From: Megachile rotundata | Taxonomy: Eukaryota; Arthropoda; Insecta; Hymenoptera; Megachilidae | DNA length: 64,000 nt | Assembly: GCF_050947335.1 (NCBI RefSeq) | Contig: NC_134993.1 | Coordinates: forward strand, 9,796,001-9,860,000 | Reading direction: 5' to 3' | Part shown: piece after piece, positions 36,801 through 47,514 of the stretch | Layout: every line of letters begins with the position of its first letter | How positions within the stretch are numbered: position 1 is the first letter of the stretch | Position numbers and translations under genes: made by a program | The notes under the pieces: generated by a model | Seen by the model: the letters and a program-made list of their open reading frames with translations, nothing else | What the model was told of the DNA's origin: nothing | Databases searched by the model: none

Positions 36801-37740
36801 CCAACGACGTATATCTAAAGTCTCATATTTCGGAAACGGCTTTAAATATGGAAAAATCTTTCTGGCGGAAGTTATAAGACATTAAGGAACAAGATGGCGA
36901 CTATTTGATCTTGGATGGTCCGAAGAGCGAATAAATTGTAGCCATGTCTCTTGATATCCTACAACTTTGAAACTATTTTGAAAATGTTGTAGTAAAGGAA
37001 AATGGGGTCCAACATTTGAGAGTCCCTGTATATGACGACAGCAGCGCTTCCCTTGCGGTATCATTTGGAGCTCCAGAGCAAAATACGGTAGTTCGGGCAC
37101 CTTTGTCGAAAGAATTTCTGCCGTCATTCATTCGCGTGGCTCATTACGCGGGCCAGGAAACCGCGGCAGGGACGAAGGAGCGGAAAAAACGCATTGTCTC
37201 CTTATTACGACGAGCCCGGGAGGAAAAACGTGGCACGCAGCCACGCGGGAAACAAGATGGACGGCTGGAAATTAAACGTAGCACACGATATCCTCCGAAG
37301 GAGTACGTGGACAGGAGACCGGTCAGAGGTCACGGTTGTTCGCTTGCTTTTATTGTCTGTCCGCTGAATAGATGGAACGCGAAGCCAGACGAACGCACAG
37401 GCAGAAACAGTTTAGACGACACAAGAGAAGCCACGTCACTTCCGCTCGAAACCCTTGGCCCAGACGTTCTTTCATCCGGTCGTTTTTACTCGTGAGTCAC
37501 CCACTCGCCATGGCATTCCGGGAAACGGGAAGAAAATTCGAGTTGCCATTTTTTTGCGAATTAAGCGGTTTGCTCTTACCGCTTCTCTGACTTTCTTTAT
37601 TTCCAGGTTTGCTCTTCTTTTTTTTGGTTCTTCCATATGGAGGCGAAATTATAGGAAGATAGGAAAGATTATATGAATACTGAGATGATCAATAAGATAG
37701 GGAAGATTATATGAATACTAAGGTGACCAATAATGATGAA
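36801..37740. other. CpG-rich single-copy block with a 159-codon unrecognised frame
   Basis: 37016-37495 on the plus strand opens 159 codons, with an Arg/Lys-rich middle (a KERKKR and a RREEKR-like stretch), in GC-rich DNA; 37372-37590 and 37455-37676 overlap its end in other frames. I recognise no domain. CpG-rich DNA has few stop codons, so an open frame of this length is weak evidence. 36882-37127 on minus overlaps its start. Confidence 0.2.
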
Positions 37741-40075
37741 TGCTAACATTAGTTTTATTTAAGTTGTTTTATAATAAATTGTTAGTTAGACTTGCAGTTG
37801 AATTTGTAAGAGTGTCATATGACATACATTCAGACATCATAAAGAAGATTCAGTTCTGAATTTGATTCAACTATATAGACAACATAAATTGAACTTGATC
37901 ATACCAGATAACTAGTGGATCCACATGCCAGCGAATTAGCACCTGCATTTAAAATGTCGACTACCATGTAGTTGAAACAAGAGTTGCAGACCATATCGTG
38001 ATAATTGATGAACATCCATCTGAATTAACGCTAGGTTACGTCCTTGTTCCAAAGAATATATGAAATATAAAAATTAGAAATATCAGTTTGATACTTTGAC
38101 AACTTGATAATTGGGTCACGACCTAATCTAGATGCCAATCTGGGTGCTAACCTAACCTAGATACTGCCCAACCTACCTGGATGTTAACCTAACCTAGATG
38201 GATGCCAGAAGCTTATAGTCTACCAGGTGCCAGAATGAGTGCATTTCAAATGTCGAGCTACCGTAAACATATAGGTGGAACAAGAGACGCAGAGATTTTA
38301 AAGTCCAAACGTAAACGTGTCCGAAACTATCGAAAACGATACCGAACACGATTATTGTTGATTTCACGACGACCGACGTCGATGACGACCAAGTATTGTC
38401 GACGACGAGTTACAGAGCTTTCAACGTGCTTCCAGTCGATCTGTGTGAAAAATTATCGAAACCAAACGGTTTTTTATCGATTCGACACGACGGGTTGCCG
38501 CCAAAATCTATACAGCAACTTTGGGCTGTCTCAGGAGTCCATCCTCAAAATTTCGAGTGGAAACACGAAAAATAGCAGCGGGCAAACGAACAAAGATCGA
38601 ATCGTCCTACAATTAACTGAAGTAATTATAGTGTAGGCAACTGTTTCATATTTGGTTCCATTGACTTGTGATCTCCGAGACGATCGTGTGTGCAGTGTTG
38701 CGTGTTTTGTCGAGGGCGATCGCGATACTCCGCCAAGAGGGTGGCTGAGTAGCAAGGTAGATTTACATGGATGAGTGGAAAAGTATGGGGAAGGGATCAA
38801 GGGTTGAACAGGTGAATCTTGAAGGGGAATAAGCTAGTCTACCCAGAAGCTGATGGTGTTTGAGCCGGTGATAGAAGGTGATATCTCTCGCGAACTGATG
38901 TTTGACACTTCCGTTCTTGTTTTAAAGCTATTCTTCATATTCGGGGCTATAAAGATAATTGAAATACAATATATGCTCTTGATATACTGGATGAAATTTT
39001 ATGGTAGATACTTATTTGAATGGAATGTTATGTTCAAGGCTCACTTAGAGAATATTGGAGACAAGATGGCGTTCAAATTTTGGGAATGTAGAAATTTAGA
39101 AAAGTAGGAATTTAAGAATGTAAGAATGAAATTTAGGAATGTAGGAATTTAGGAACATAAAATTTAAAAATTTGTATATGTAAAAATTTAGAAATTCAAA
39201 ACTTTCAATATCTAGAAACTCAACCTTAAAAAATTGCAAAATTCAAAAGTTCTGACATTCAAAAATTTGAAAATCTAAAATATTCCATCCCTCAAACTCT
39301 GCTAACATAAAAAAAATGGTAAATTTAATAATCGTGAAAGGTGTCCCCAAAAATACATCCGCTATCCTCATCACCGCGCAAATGTCCAAAAAACGTCGTA
39401 AAAAAAGATTACACCCCGGTTCATATTGCGCATGGTTATAAATATTTAAAAATGCATGCAGCATAATGAAAGCAGGACGCGCTACGATAACAATTATTCA
39501 GATTACGAGCAGAAAAAGGTAAACTGGTGTGAAAATCTGTGATTTCGTAGCCAAGCAGAATCGCAGCAGCAATCGGCGATGCAACCTCGAACTTTTATAA
39601 ATGTATTTTTCTCGTCAATGAATTAAAACGCCTGCCTTTTTCAATGATGCACACTCGTCTACGCGTACGAACATCCGGCAAAGTGTGGCGACTCGTTTTT
39701 TATTCATAATCGCGTCGCACGAACAAACACACGGTACGAAGCTGAACGAGCGAGGGTGCAAATATGCAATATATATTTCAGCTCGCCACCGGACAAATGG
39801 AAGAGCCGAATGCGACACCTGCATACCTAGCCTGATGCATCTCACTTTCTGTCTCTCGTCGTGGCCATTATTTATTCGAAAATTCGTACAGGAAACATCA
39901 GCTAGAAAACGTACCTGCGAAACAACGGATCTCGATGCTACTCGAGATATACTGTTTACCAGAAATCTGCGTAATCGTTTTTTTTAGAGTTTATAAGTTT
40001 TTAGTGTTTGATATTTGTCGTGTATTATTTGCTGAAAGACAAATTTAGATGAAATTATCAAATTTTCTGTGTTTC
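37741..40075. other. Single-copy DNA with small local repeats
   Basis: 38110-38200 repeats AACCTAACCTAGATG-type motifs, containing CCTAA, the complement of the insect telomere pentamer, but too degenerate to be telomeric. ATGTCGACTACC near 37955 and ATGTCGAGCTACC near 38250 open two similar ~60-bp stretches, a likely old duplication. A 144-codon plus frame (38202-38636) is basic and unrecognised. 39110-39300 is a short degenerate AGGAATTTAGG array. 39480-39980 is CpG-bearing with short opposing frames. No supported gene. Confidence 0.35.
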
Positions 40076-40079
40076 GAAC

Positions 40080-41045
40080 ATCTAAGTTGTTAAATTTCTG
40101 AATATACAATTTTTCAATTTTTCGATTCTTCGATTTTTCAAATTTTCAATTTCTCAATTTTTCAATTTTTCAATTTTTCAATTTCTCTATTTTTCAATTT
40201 TTCAATTTTTCAATTTTTCAATTTTTCCATTTTTCAATTTTTCAAGTTTTCAATTTTTCAAGTTTTCAATTTTTCAATTTCTCAATTTTCCAATATTTCA
40301 ACTATTCCAGTATTCAAGCATTCAAGTATTCAAGGGTTCAAGTATTCAAGGGTTCAAATATTCAAGTATTCAAGCATTCAAATATCAAGCATTCAAATAT
40401 TCAAGCATTCAAGTATTCAGGTATTCAATGATTCAATTCTCCAAATCTTCCATTTTTCAATTCTTCAATTATTCAATTTTCCAATTTTTCAATTTTTCAA
40501 TTCTCCAATTCTCCAATTCCCCAATCCCCCAATTCTCCAGTCTCCATTTCTTCAATTATTCAATTATTCAATTTTTCAATTCTTTAATTCTCCAATTCTC
40601 CAATTCTCCAATTTGCCAATTCTCCAACTCTACAATTCTTCAATTATTCAATTTTCCAATTCTCTAATTCTCCAATTCTCCCATCTAAAATTCTCCAACC
40701 CTCCAATTTTCCAATTCTCCAATTCTCCAATTCTCTAATTCGCCAATTCTTCAGTTCTACGCTTCTTCAATTCTTCAATTATTCAATTACTCAATTATTC
40801 AATTATTCAATTATTCAATTGTTCAATTTTTCAATTGTTCAATTCTTCAGTTCTTCGGTTCTTCGGTTCTTCGGTTCTTCAATTCTTCGATTCTTCAATT
40901 CTTCGGTTCTTCAATTCTTCGATTCTTCGATTCTTCGGTTCTTCAATTCTTCGATTCTTCGATTCTTCAATTCTTCCATTCTTCCATTCTTCAATTCTTC
41001 AATTCTTCCATTCTTTAACTTTTCAATTTTTCAATTTCTATAATT
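40080..41045 (+). repeat. TTCAATTTTTCAATTC array with nested sub-arrays
   Basis: A 9-10 bp family passes through four phases: TTTTTCAA (40100-40300), ATTCAAGT (40310-40440), CTCCAATT (40440-40760) and CTTCGATTCTTCAATT (40840-41000). Each phase is locally homogeneous, so separate amplifications followed one another. Open frames of about 70-80 codons rich in Phe, Ser and Leu follow the period. Confidence 0.92.
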
Positions 41046-42280
41046 CGATTTGAAAATTTTCAAATTTAAATTTCTAAATTTACCTAATCTGTAAGTTTTC
41101 AAGTGTTAAAAGGTTCATTGTCTTAATTTCAAAGCACTTTAATTTCCAAACCTTCAAATATCAAATTATCGAATTTCTAAAGTACTATTTCAAAATGGAT
41201 AAACGTTCAAGTTTTCAAATATCTAATTCTGCTCTAAAGCAAATACATATTATAACACGATCTTAACTCTTGTATTTTCTACTTGAGCAATTATTAAATA
41301 CACAACGAATCCACTTTCCCCTCAACATACTTTAAACAATCGAGTAATACGACCTCCGTTATGTTTTTCATTTTACAAAATTTTATTCCGAAACTAGTCC
41401 GTGTCAGTTCGTAATGAAATACACGAACCTCATTGAAAGCCAGCTCTTTATGATCGAACAATTCTGAAAGGATAAGCAGAGCAGTGATTCAAGTACTTTT
41501 TTTTGTAAAGGGTGTCGATTAATTGAGTTAATTGGAAACAGACTGTTTTAATAGCACGATCCCTTTTGGGTGCAGAGGGTCCGTGAATTTTAGCTTCGAG
41601 TAGCACTCATACTTGTTGAGTATATTGATTACGACACGGTTAATTGTTCATTGTTCGCCTAATGGCTTCTCTCATGAACGCTATATAATTTTTAACTATT
41701 GTTATTAAAAATTAAATATTTCTCATACTTTCATCAGAATTAACACTTCCATGTATTTCACTGTAAATATTCTATGGAGATGTTGTTGGGTCAGAAGTAA
41801 TTTTTTATGTTTAACATAAATAAATAGCAAACTTTAATATTAATAAAATAATCGTGTCTGAAAATTTATTCAGTTAATTTTTAATAAGAAGCTGAATGAA
41901 AGAATTTGATTAATTTTGAATAAAAACACGTCTGGAAGAATGTAAATGTAGCCGGCAACTAAACAGACAGTAATGAGCTTACAAAATCGTGCAAATGTTT
42001 GCATCGCAGTTGTAACGAGAATGATTAATGCAGATTTGTGGTTGTAAGAACTATACGTTCCACCTCAATCAATACGCGAGCGATCATAAACCTGGATTAT
42101 TATGATGTTCCGTGGGATGACGCGGTACAATCATTCTATAAATTAATACCGATCGGTCTACTAAAATGCCGTGTAACACGAGTTGAAGTTTCACGGCGCG
42201 ATATAGGGTTTGGTGGAATGATCGATCATGGTCGAATTGCTGTGTTGATTGGAAATGCGATATACCGTGTAACTTGGCGT
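41046..42280. other. Single-copy DNA; short unrecognised frame at its end
   Basis: AT-rich to mixed. A 92-codon plus frame at 42038-42316 spans balanced, CpG-bearing sequence and ends in the first unit of the next array. No domain is recognised, and its last residues are repeat-encoded, so I do not call it a gene. Confidence 0.35.
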
Positions 42281-43610
42281 CATAATTACGTAAATGTTTG
42301 TCGCGAGCTGAAGTAGCGAATAAAAGGGGATTATTAGGTGTTAATGTACGGAATTTTTGTTCACTTGTTATATTGCATGATTTAGTTTTTATAACGTAAT
42401 TAAGTAACTGTTTGTACTGAGTTGAAGTATTATATAAAAAGGGATTGTATTAGTTGTAAGATGTTCAGTATATTATTTCTCTTCTTATATTGCATAAATC
42501 AATATTGGAAAATAAATTACGTAAATATTTATATCTGCGTTGAGGAAACATTAGAAAAGGGACTGTGTTAGCTGTTAGTGTTCAGTATATTATTTCTCTT
42601 TTTATATTGCATAATTCAATATTGGAAAATAAATTACGTAAATATTTATATCTGCGTTGAGGAAACATTGGAAAAGGGACTGTGCTAGCTGTTAGTGTTC
42701 ACTATTTAATTTCTCTCATTATATTGCATAATTCAGTATTCATAGTATAATTGCGAAAATATTTGTACTGAGTAGAATTATTATATAAAAAAGAGATTAT
42801 ATTTGCTGTTAGTGTTCACTATTTAATTTCTCTCATTATATTGCATAATTCAGTATTAAGAGTATAATTACGAAAATATTTGTACTGAGTTGAATTATTA
42901 CATAATAAAAAGGAGATTATATTTGCTGTTAGTGTTCACTATTTAATTTCTCTCATTATATTGCATAATTCAGTATTCATAGTATAATTACGAAAATATT
43001 TGTACTGAGTTGAATTATTACATAAAAAGGAGATTATATTAGCTGCTAGTATTCAGTACATAATTTCTCTCATTATATTGCATAATTCACTATTGATAAT
43101 ATATATAATTACGTAAATATTTACATTGAGTTGAAGTGTCACATAAAAAGGGCTTGTATTAGCTGTTGGTATTCAGTATAATTTCTCTCCTTATATTGCA
43201 TAATTTAGTATTTAAAATATACGTACGCATTTGTCTTGAGTTGAAGTAATGATTAAAAAGGGAGCAATTAAATAGCTAATAATAGCTAATTAATTAGCTA
43301 TCAGTGTTTAATATTTCATCTCTCTCCTTATATTGCATAATTCAGTATTCAGAATATAATTAGGTAAATATTTGTCCTGCGTTGAAGTAACGAATAAAAA
43401 GAAACTGTATTAGGTGTCTATGTGCCGTATTTTATCTCTCTTCTTATATTGCATAATTCAGCATTGAGAATAAAATTACGTAAATACTTGTATTGAGTTG
43501 AAATAGCGACTAAAATGAACCATATCAAGTATCTAGTGCCGTATTTTATCCCTCTCCTTATATTGCATAATTCACTATTGCAGTATTTTCTTTAATTCCT
43601 TATATTGTAT
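42280..43610 (+). repeat. ~117-bp tandem repeat, about 11 copies
   Basis: TTATATTGCATAATTCA or near variants occur at about 42369, 42486, 42604, 42720, 42838, 42958, 43075, 43192, 43328, 43446 and 43559, mostly 117-118 bp apart. Other unit landmarks are TACGTAAATATTTG, GAGTTGAA and AAAAAGGGA. Units in the middle are the most alike. Two pairs (42655 with 42538; 42885 with 42770) are nearly identical, pointing to local duplication. Confidence 0.93.
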
Positions 43611-44449
43611 GGTATGAAATACCTTCCAAATACGCATTTCCAATATTTAATTTCCCAAAATCGGCTTCTAACGGTAAAATATCCTTCACATCAATTTCTG
43701 ACCCAAATCTACACCACCAAACTGTGCATCACATTCACCTCAAAATCCCAAATACCGTTTTAATCTCTTCAAATCTCATTCGTAAACAAAACAACCCCCA
43801 CCCCTTCACAGTAGCCACAATTTTGCAACCCCAGTTGTAATTCCGCAAGCCCGCAAAATTCAAGCTATCCAAAAAAACGTGTCCGTAAACCATGCGTTAC
43901 AAAACCGTAGAAAGAAAATTCGTGTGTAAAAAAGGGCGTAACAGCGAAGGTTACGGTGGTCTCAAACCGCAGAGGCACGAAACCGCACGGCCGTCCGAAA
44001 TGTTTCTTTCGGTTGTACTTCAATAAAAGGAGATTACAGTGGAAGAAAAGAATATTCGGGAAAACACGAGATTACGTGATCGTAAAAAACCGTGTAACCG
44101 GCTCGTGAGAATCCCCGCGCGAGCAAACTGGAAGCATGATTGAACAAGCTCGTTGAAATCGAAGATATATGGTATCGGAAGGAAGGGGTCACACAGGGAC
44201 ATCCCCTTGCCATGTGTCGTTTAAGTGTAACGAGTGTTTGTACTGCAAGGGGTTAAGCAAACGTGGCTACGTAGTTTGGTAACATTGTATGGAAGTTGAA
44301 GTACTTACGATGGGGGGATATGGTGGCCACCATGAATCATAAATGTCTCTCTGTCCCTTCGAATCACGTCCCTCTTGCTGTGTGTTCGCCGGTAAAGAGC
44401 AGAACTAACTCGATCGTTTGCGTACGTGTGCCGCAGATACTCGCGTTGG
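43611..44449. other. Single-copy DNA, CpG-bearing at 43840-44220
   Basis: No repeat structure apart from the small TTAA-flanked hairpin listed separately. Short frames (44020-44202 minus, 44296-44502 plus) are not recognisable. Confidence 0.4.
44203..44257 (+). mobile_element. Minimal hairpin with a piggyBac-like end
   Basis: CCCCTTGC at about 44203 pairs with GCAAGGGG ending just before TTAA, 55 bp overall. GCAAGGGGTTAA is also the right end of the complete 272-bp element at 14 kb. There is no TTAA on the left, so this may be a solo end beside a chance complement. Confidence 0.35.
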
Positions 44450-44507
44450 AAGTATGCAAACTTTTGCCGCGCTTTTTTAAATATTTATGTGGCGAATTTT
44501 AGTGATG

Positions 44508-44586
44508 CGCCTACAGACACAATTTGTACTTTTGGAATTTTTTGGGAGTCTGAATGGGTAAATTATTTTTAAAGACACTTTAAGTT
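44508..44586 (+). repeat. Left 79-bp direct repeat bounding array B
   Basis: Runs from CGCCTACAGACACAATTTG to AAAGACACTTTAAGTT and matches 45029-45107 at 78 of 79 positions, the one difference being GGGTAAA against GGATAAA. It belongs to the ~350-bp repeat unit. Confidence 0.95.
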
Positions 44587-45028
44587 ATTAATTCCATGCG
44601 TGACAATTTAACGCGTAGTAATTCTACGCGTGGTAGTTCAACGCGTAGTAATTTTACGCGAGGTAATTCGACGCGTAGTAATTCCACGCGAGATAATTCA
44701 ACGCGTGGTAATTCAATGCGTAGTAATTCCACGCGTGATAATTACATGCTTGATAGTTCCACACATCTTAATTCAACGCGTAGTAATTGCACGCGTGGTA
44801 ATTCAACGCGTAGTAATTCCATGCGTGGTAATACTATGCTTGATAAGTCCACGCGTGGCAATTCAAGGCGTAGTAATTCCATGCGTGGTAATTCAGCGCG
44901 TGATAATTTTATGCTTGATAGTTCCACGCGTGGTAATCCAACGTGTAGTAATTCCACGCGTGGTAATCCAACGCGTAGTAATTCCACGCGTGGTAATTCA
45001 ACGCGTAGTATTTCCACGCGAGGTAATT
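44587..45028 (+). repeat. 15-bp ACGCGT minisatellite, array B
   Basis: About 29 monomers of ACGCGTAGTAATTCC / ACGCGTGGTAATTCA. The variant ATGCTTGATA occurs at 44746, 44836 and 44911; the last two are 75 bp apart and bracket the five-monomer higher-order unit also found in arrays C and D. Frames of 165 and 150 codons follow the 15-bp period. Confidence 0.96.
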
Positions 45029-45107
45029 CGCCTACAGACACAATTTGTACTTTTGGAATTTTTTGGGAGTCTGAATGGATAAATTATTTTTAAAGACACT
45101 TTAAGTT
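45029..45107 (+). repeat. Right 79-bp direct repeat bounding array B
   Basis: Near-identical copy of 44508-44586, beginning at the first base after the array. After it the ~350-bp repeat continues normally. Confidence 0.95.
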
Positions 45108-46060
45108 CGAATTTTTACGTAAATAGATTTGCCATGCTATTAGAATTTAATTCTATTATAATTTGTAACATTACAGATTGTGAGGAATTTTGTTAAATAT
45201 ATGAAGGGTTAGTTAATGAAGAATCTTTGTATATTACAGAAATTGTTTAGTAGATTTATTGAAAAGAAGTTATTAACTAGAATTGGATGATTTGTGTATG
45301 AGTCATAGAGAGTCGTGTTGGAGGTATGCAAACTTTTGGCGCGCTTTTTTAAATATTTATATGGCGGACAACGGTGGTGCGCTTACGAGCACAATTTATA
45401 TACACTTTTTGGAATATTTTGTATTTTCTGAATCGATAAATTGTTATTTGAGTAGAGAATTATGTACAGTTTATGATCCAGGAAATTTTACATATTTTTA
45501 CATATTCACATATGAAGACTTATCACTTATTGTATTAAGAATTGTTTCATACTGTGAATTATAATTAATTTTGTCAAATATATGAAGTATTGCACAGTTT
45601 AAATATTATAAAGAATTAGTAGAATTATTAAAAATAAATTATTAACTGAAACTTGATGATTTGCATACACAAGAAAAGTATACAAACTTTTGGCGCGCTT
45701 TTTAAAATACACTTACAACATCTCATAAGAAACAATTAGAAACATAATTTATACATGTGATTTGGTACATTTATATAACATATTCTAGTTGAATAAATTA
45801 TTATTTCATTCCAAAGATAATTTAGAAGATAAACTTTTTAATTTCAAGAACTTTTACATAAAAGTATTTGTCATTCTATTAGAAATCATTCTATGTTAAT
45901 TTTAAATAATTCTGTTAAAAGTACAAAGAATTAACTAATAAAGTATCGTTAAATATTATAGAAATTGTTTAATAGATTTGTTAAAAGTAAAATTTGCGTT
46001 TGAGTGTATAAATACACATGCAGACGGTATTCAAACTTTTGGCGCGCTTTTCAAATGTTG

Positions 46061-47514
46061 ATACGACGTGTAACAATAAAGAGACAATTATAAGCAAAAT
46101 TTATGTATGCAATTTGAAATCTTTTTATACTATTTTGTATATGGACAAGTTGTTATTTTTTTTAAATTATAATTCATATTAATAATATTATTATTATTTT
46201 CAAAAGATAAATTAATACTTAGGTCTACTATTTCTGTGAGGCAATAGATTTATTAAATCTGTCATTTATTTCATTGGAAACCATTCTCAATTATAAATAA
46301 ATATAATAATAATAAAATTATAAATAATATGATAAATATAATAAAATATAAATACAATATAATAAATATAATAAATATAATAAAATAATAAATAAGAAAG
46401 TAATCAATTTTGTTAAACAATAAATTAATTATTTGTTTTACTACAATTAATTTCAAGTTTAATTTATGAATCATTATATAAATTATTATACTCAATTTTT
46501 TAGTACACTTAACTGAAACCAAAATAAAAGCAAATTATTGTTAACAATTTAATTAAACTATCAACTTACTATTAAATTACTATCACTCGTGCTATATAAC
46601 ATCAAATACATATAAATATATAAAAAATGCAATATAACAAACGAAATACAAAATTATTCCAAAAAACCGTTTCTACACTCCACCAGAAACAGAATTTCAA
46701 TATAAAATCAATTATTCACCCGCAAAATTGTTCAAGAGTCTAAATCCCGTTTCGAATTGCTAAGCAAGTCGCGTAAAAAGCAGCAAAAGTCCGTTTGAAG
46801 CTCAAAAGGAAAGCCCGAGAAGGTGATCAACGAAATTCCGCCTTCGTCTGAAATTTACAAAGAAAACCACCGGGATCCTCATACGAATTCCACGCAGCGT
46901 TGCATATTCGGGCGTGTTCGAGCGAAAAGAGGAAGCGGTTTCGAGCTCTCATTATTTTGTGGATCGTTTAAGAGAGGTCTCGCAAAGTGGCCGAAATTTC
47001 GTTCCTTTCGGGCTCACCTGTTCACGACGAGAACCCTTCGCGATGCGTCACTTCCGTTTACGGATTCCACTTAAGACACCGCAACCAGTGGGAGACACCG
47101 AAAGATGGTTCCGGTGTGTGCTTCGTGTGGGATTCTCCCACGATACATGGATCCGCACCACCTTTTCTGTCTTCGAGACGCCCTTATCGGACCGCGAAAA
47201 TCTCTACCATCGGGTCACGGCGATAATTAGAAGGCTAGACGTTGTTTTGCCGACGAAGGAAACAGTCTGTCGTTAAATACCGCAAGGTTCGCCGAGAAAA
47301 CTAAATTGGAACTTTTGCGTTTAGCTTGCACAGCGTTAGGTGCCTCGAATACACGATCAGTCGATATTAGCGAATTTCGGGTCACTTGTTTCGGAGGAGA
47401 CATTTTCGTTTATTGGCTAAGGGGACTTTTGCTTGTTTCAGGAAACGTTCTTGCTTATGTCAGATGATTAGTGAGTTGTTACAATTGTTTGATATGGTAA
47501 TTTGTGGTGTGTTC
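46061..47514. other. Single-copy DNA; AT-only patch then CpG-rich block
   Basis: 46270-46420 is an ATAATAAATATAATAAAATA-like simple repeat. 46730-47420 is CpG-rich and non-repetitive, with three overlapping plus-strand frames (46823-47074, 46914-47276, 46987-47226), none recognised. Overlap in three frames suggests low stop density from GC content rather than coding. Confidence 0.4.

Larger units (their letters stand above)
44450..46060 (+). repeat. ~350-bp degenerate tandem repeat hosting array B
   Basis: CAAACTTTTGGCGCGCTTTT (or GCCGCGC) recurs at about 44457, 45328, 45676 and 46026. Spacing is about 350 bp once the 15-bp array and its duplicated flank are removed from the first interval. 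Units share ACAGAAATTGTTTAGTAGA, GAATTTTGTTAAATATATGA and TTATTAACT. Only the first unit contains the 15-bp array. Confidence 0.8.

Noticed and set aside
38110..38200. Interstitial telomere (CCTAA) tract
   Set aside because: Only short pairs of CCTAA separated by other sequence; too degenerate.
42280..43610. CRISPR array (regular spacing of a conserved block)
   Set aside because: Whole units are homologous rather than unique spacers between identical repeats, and the context is eukaryotic.
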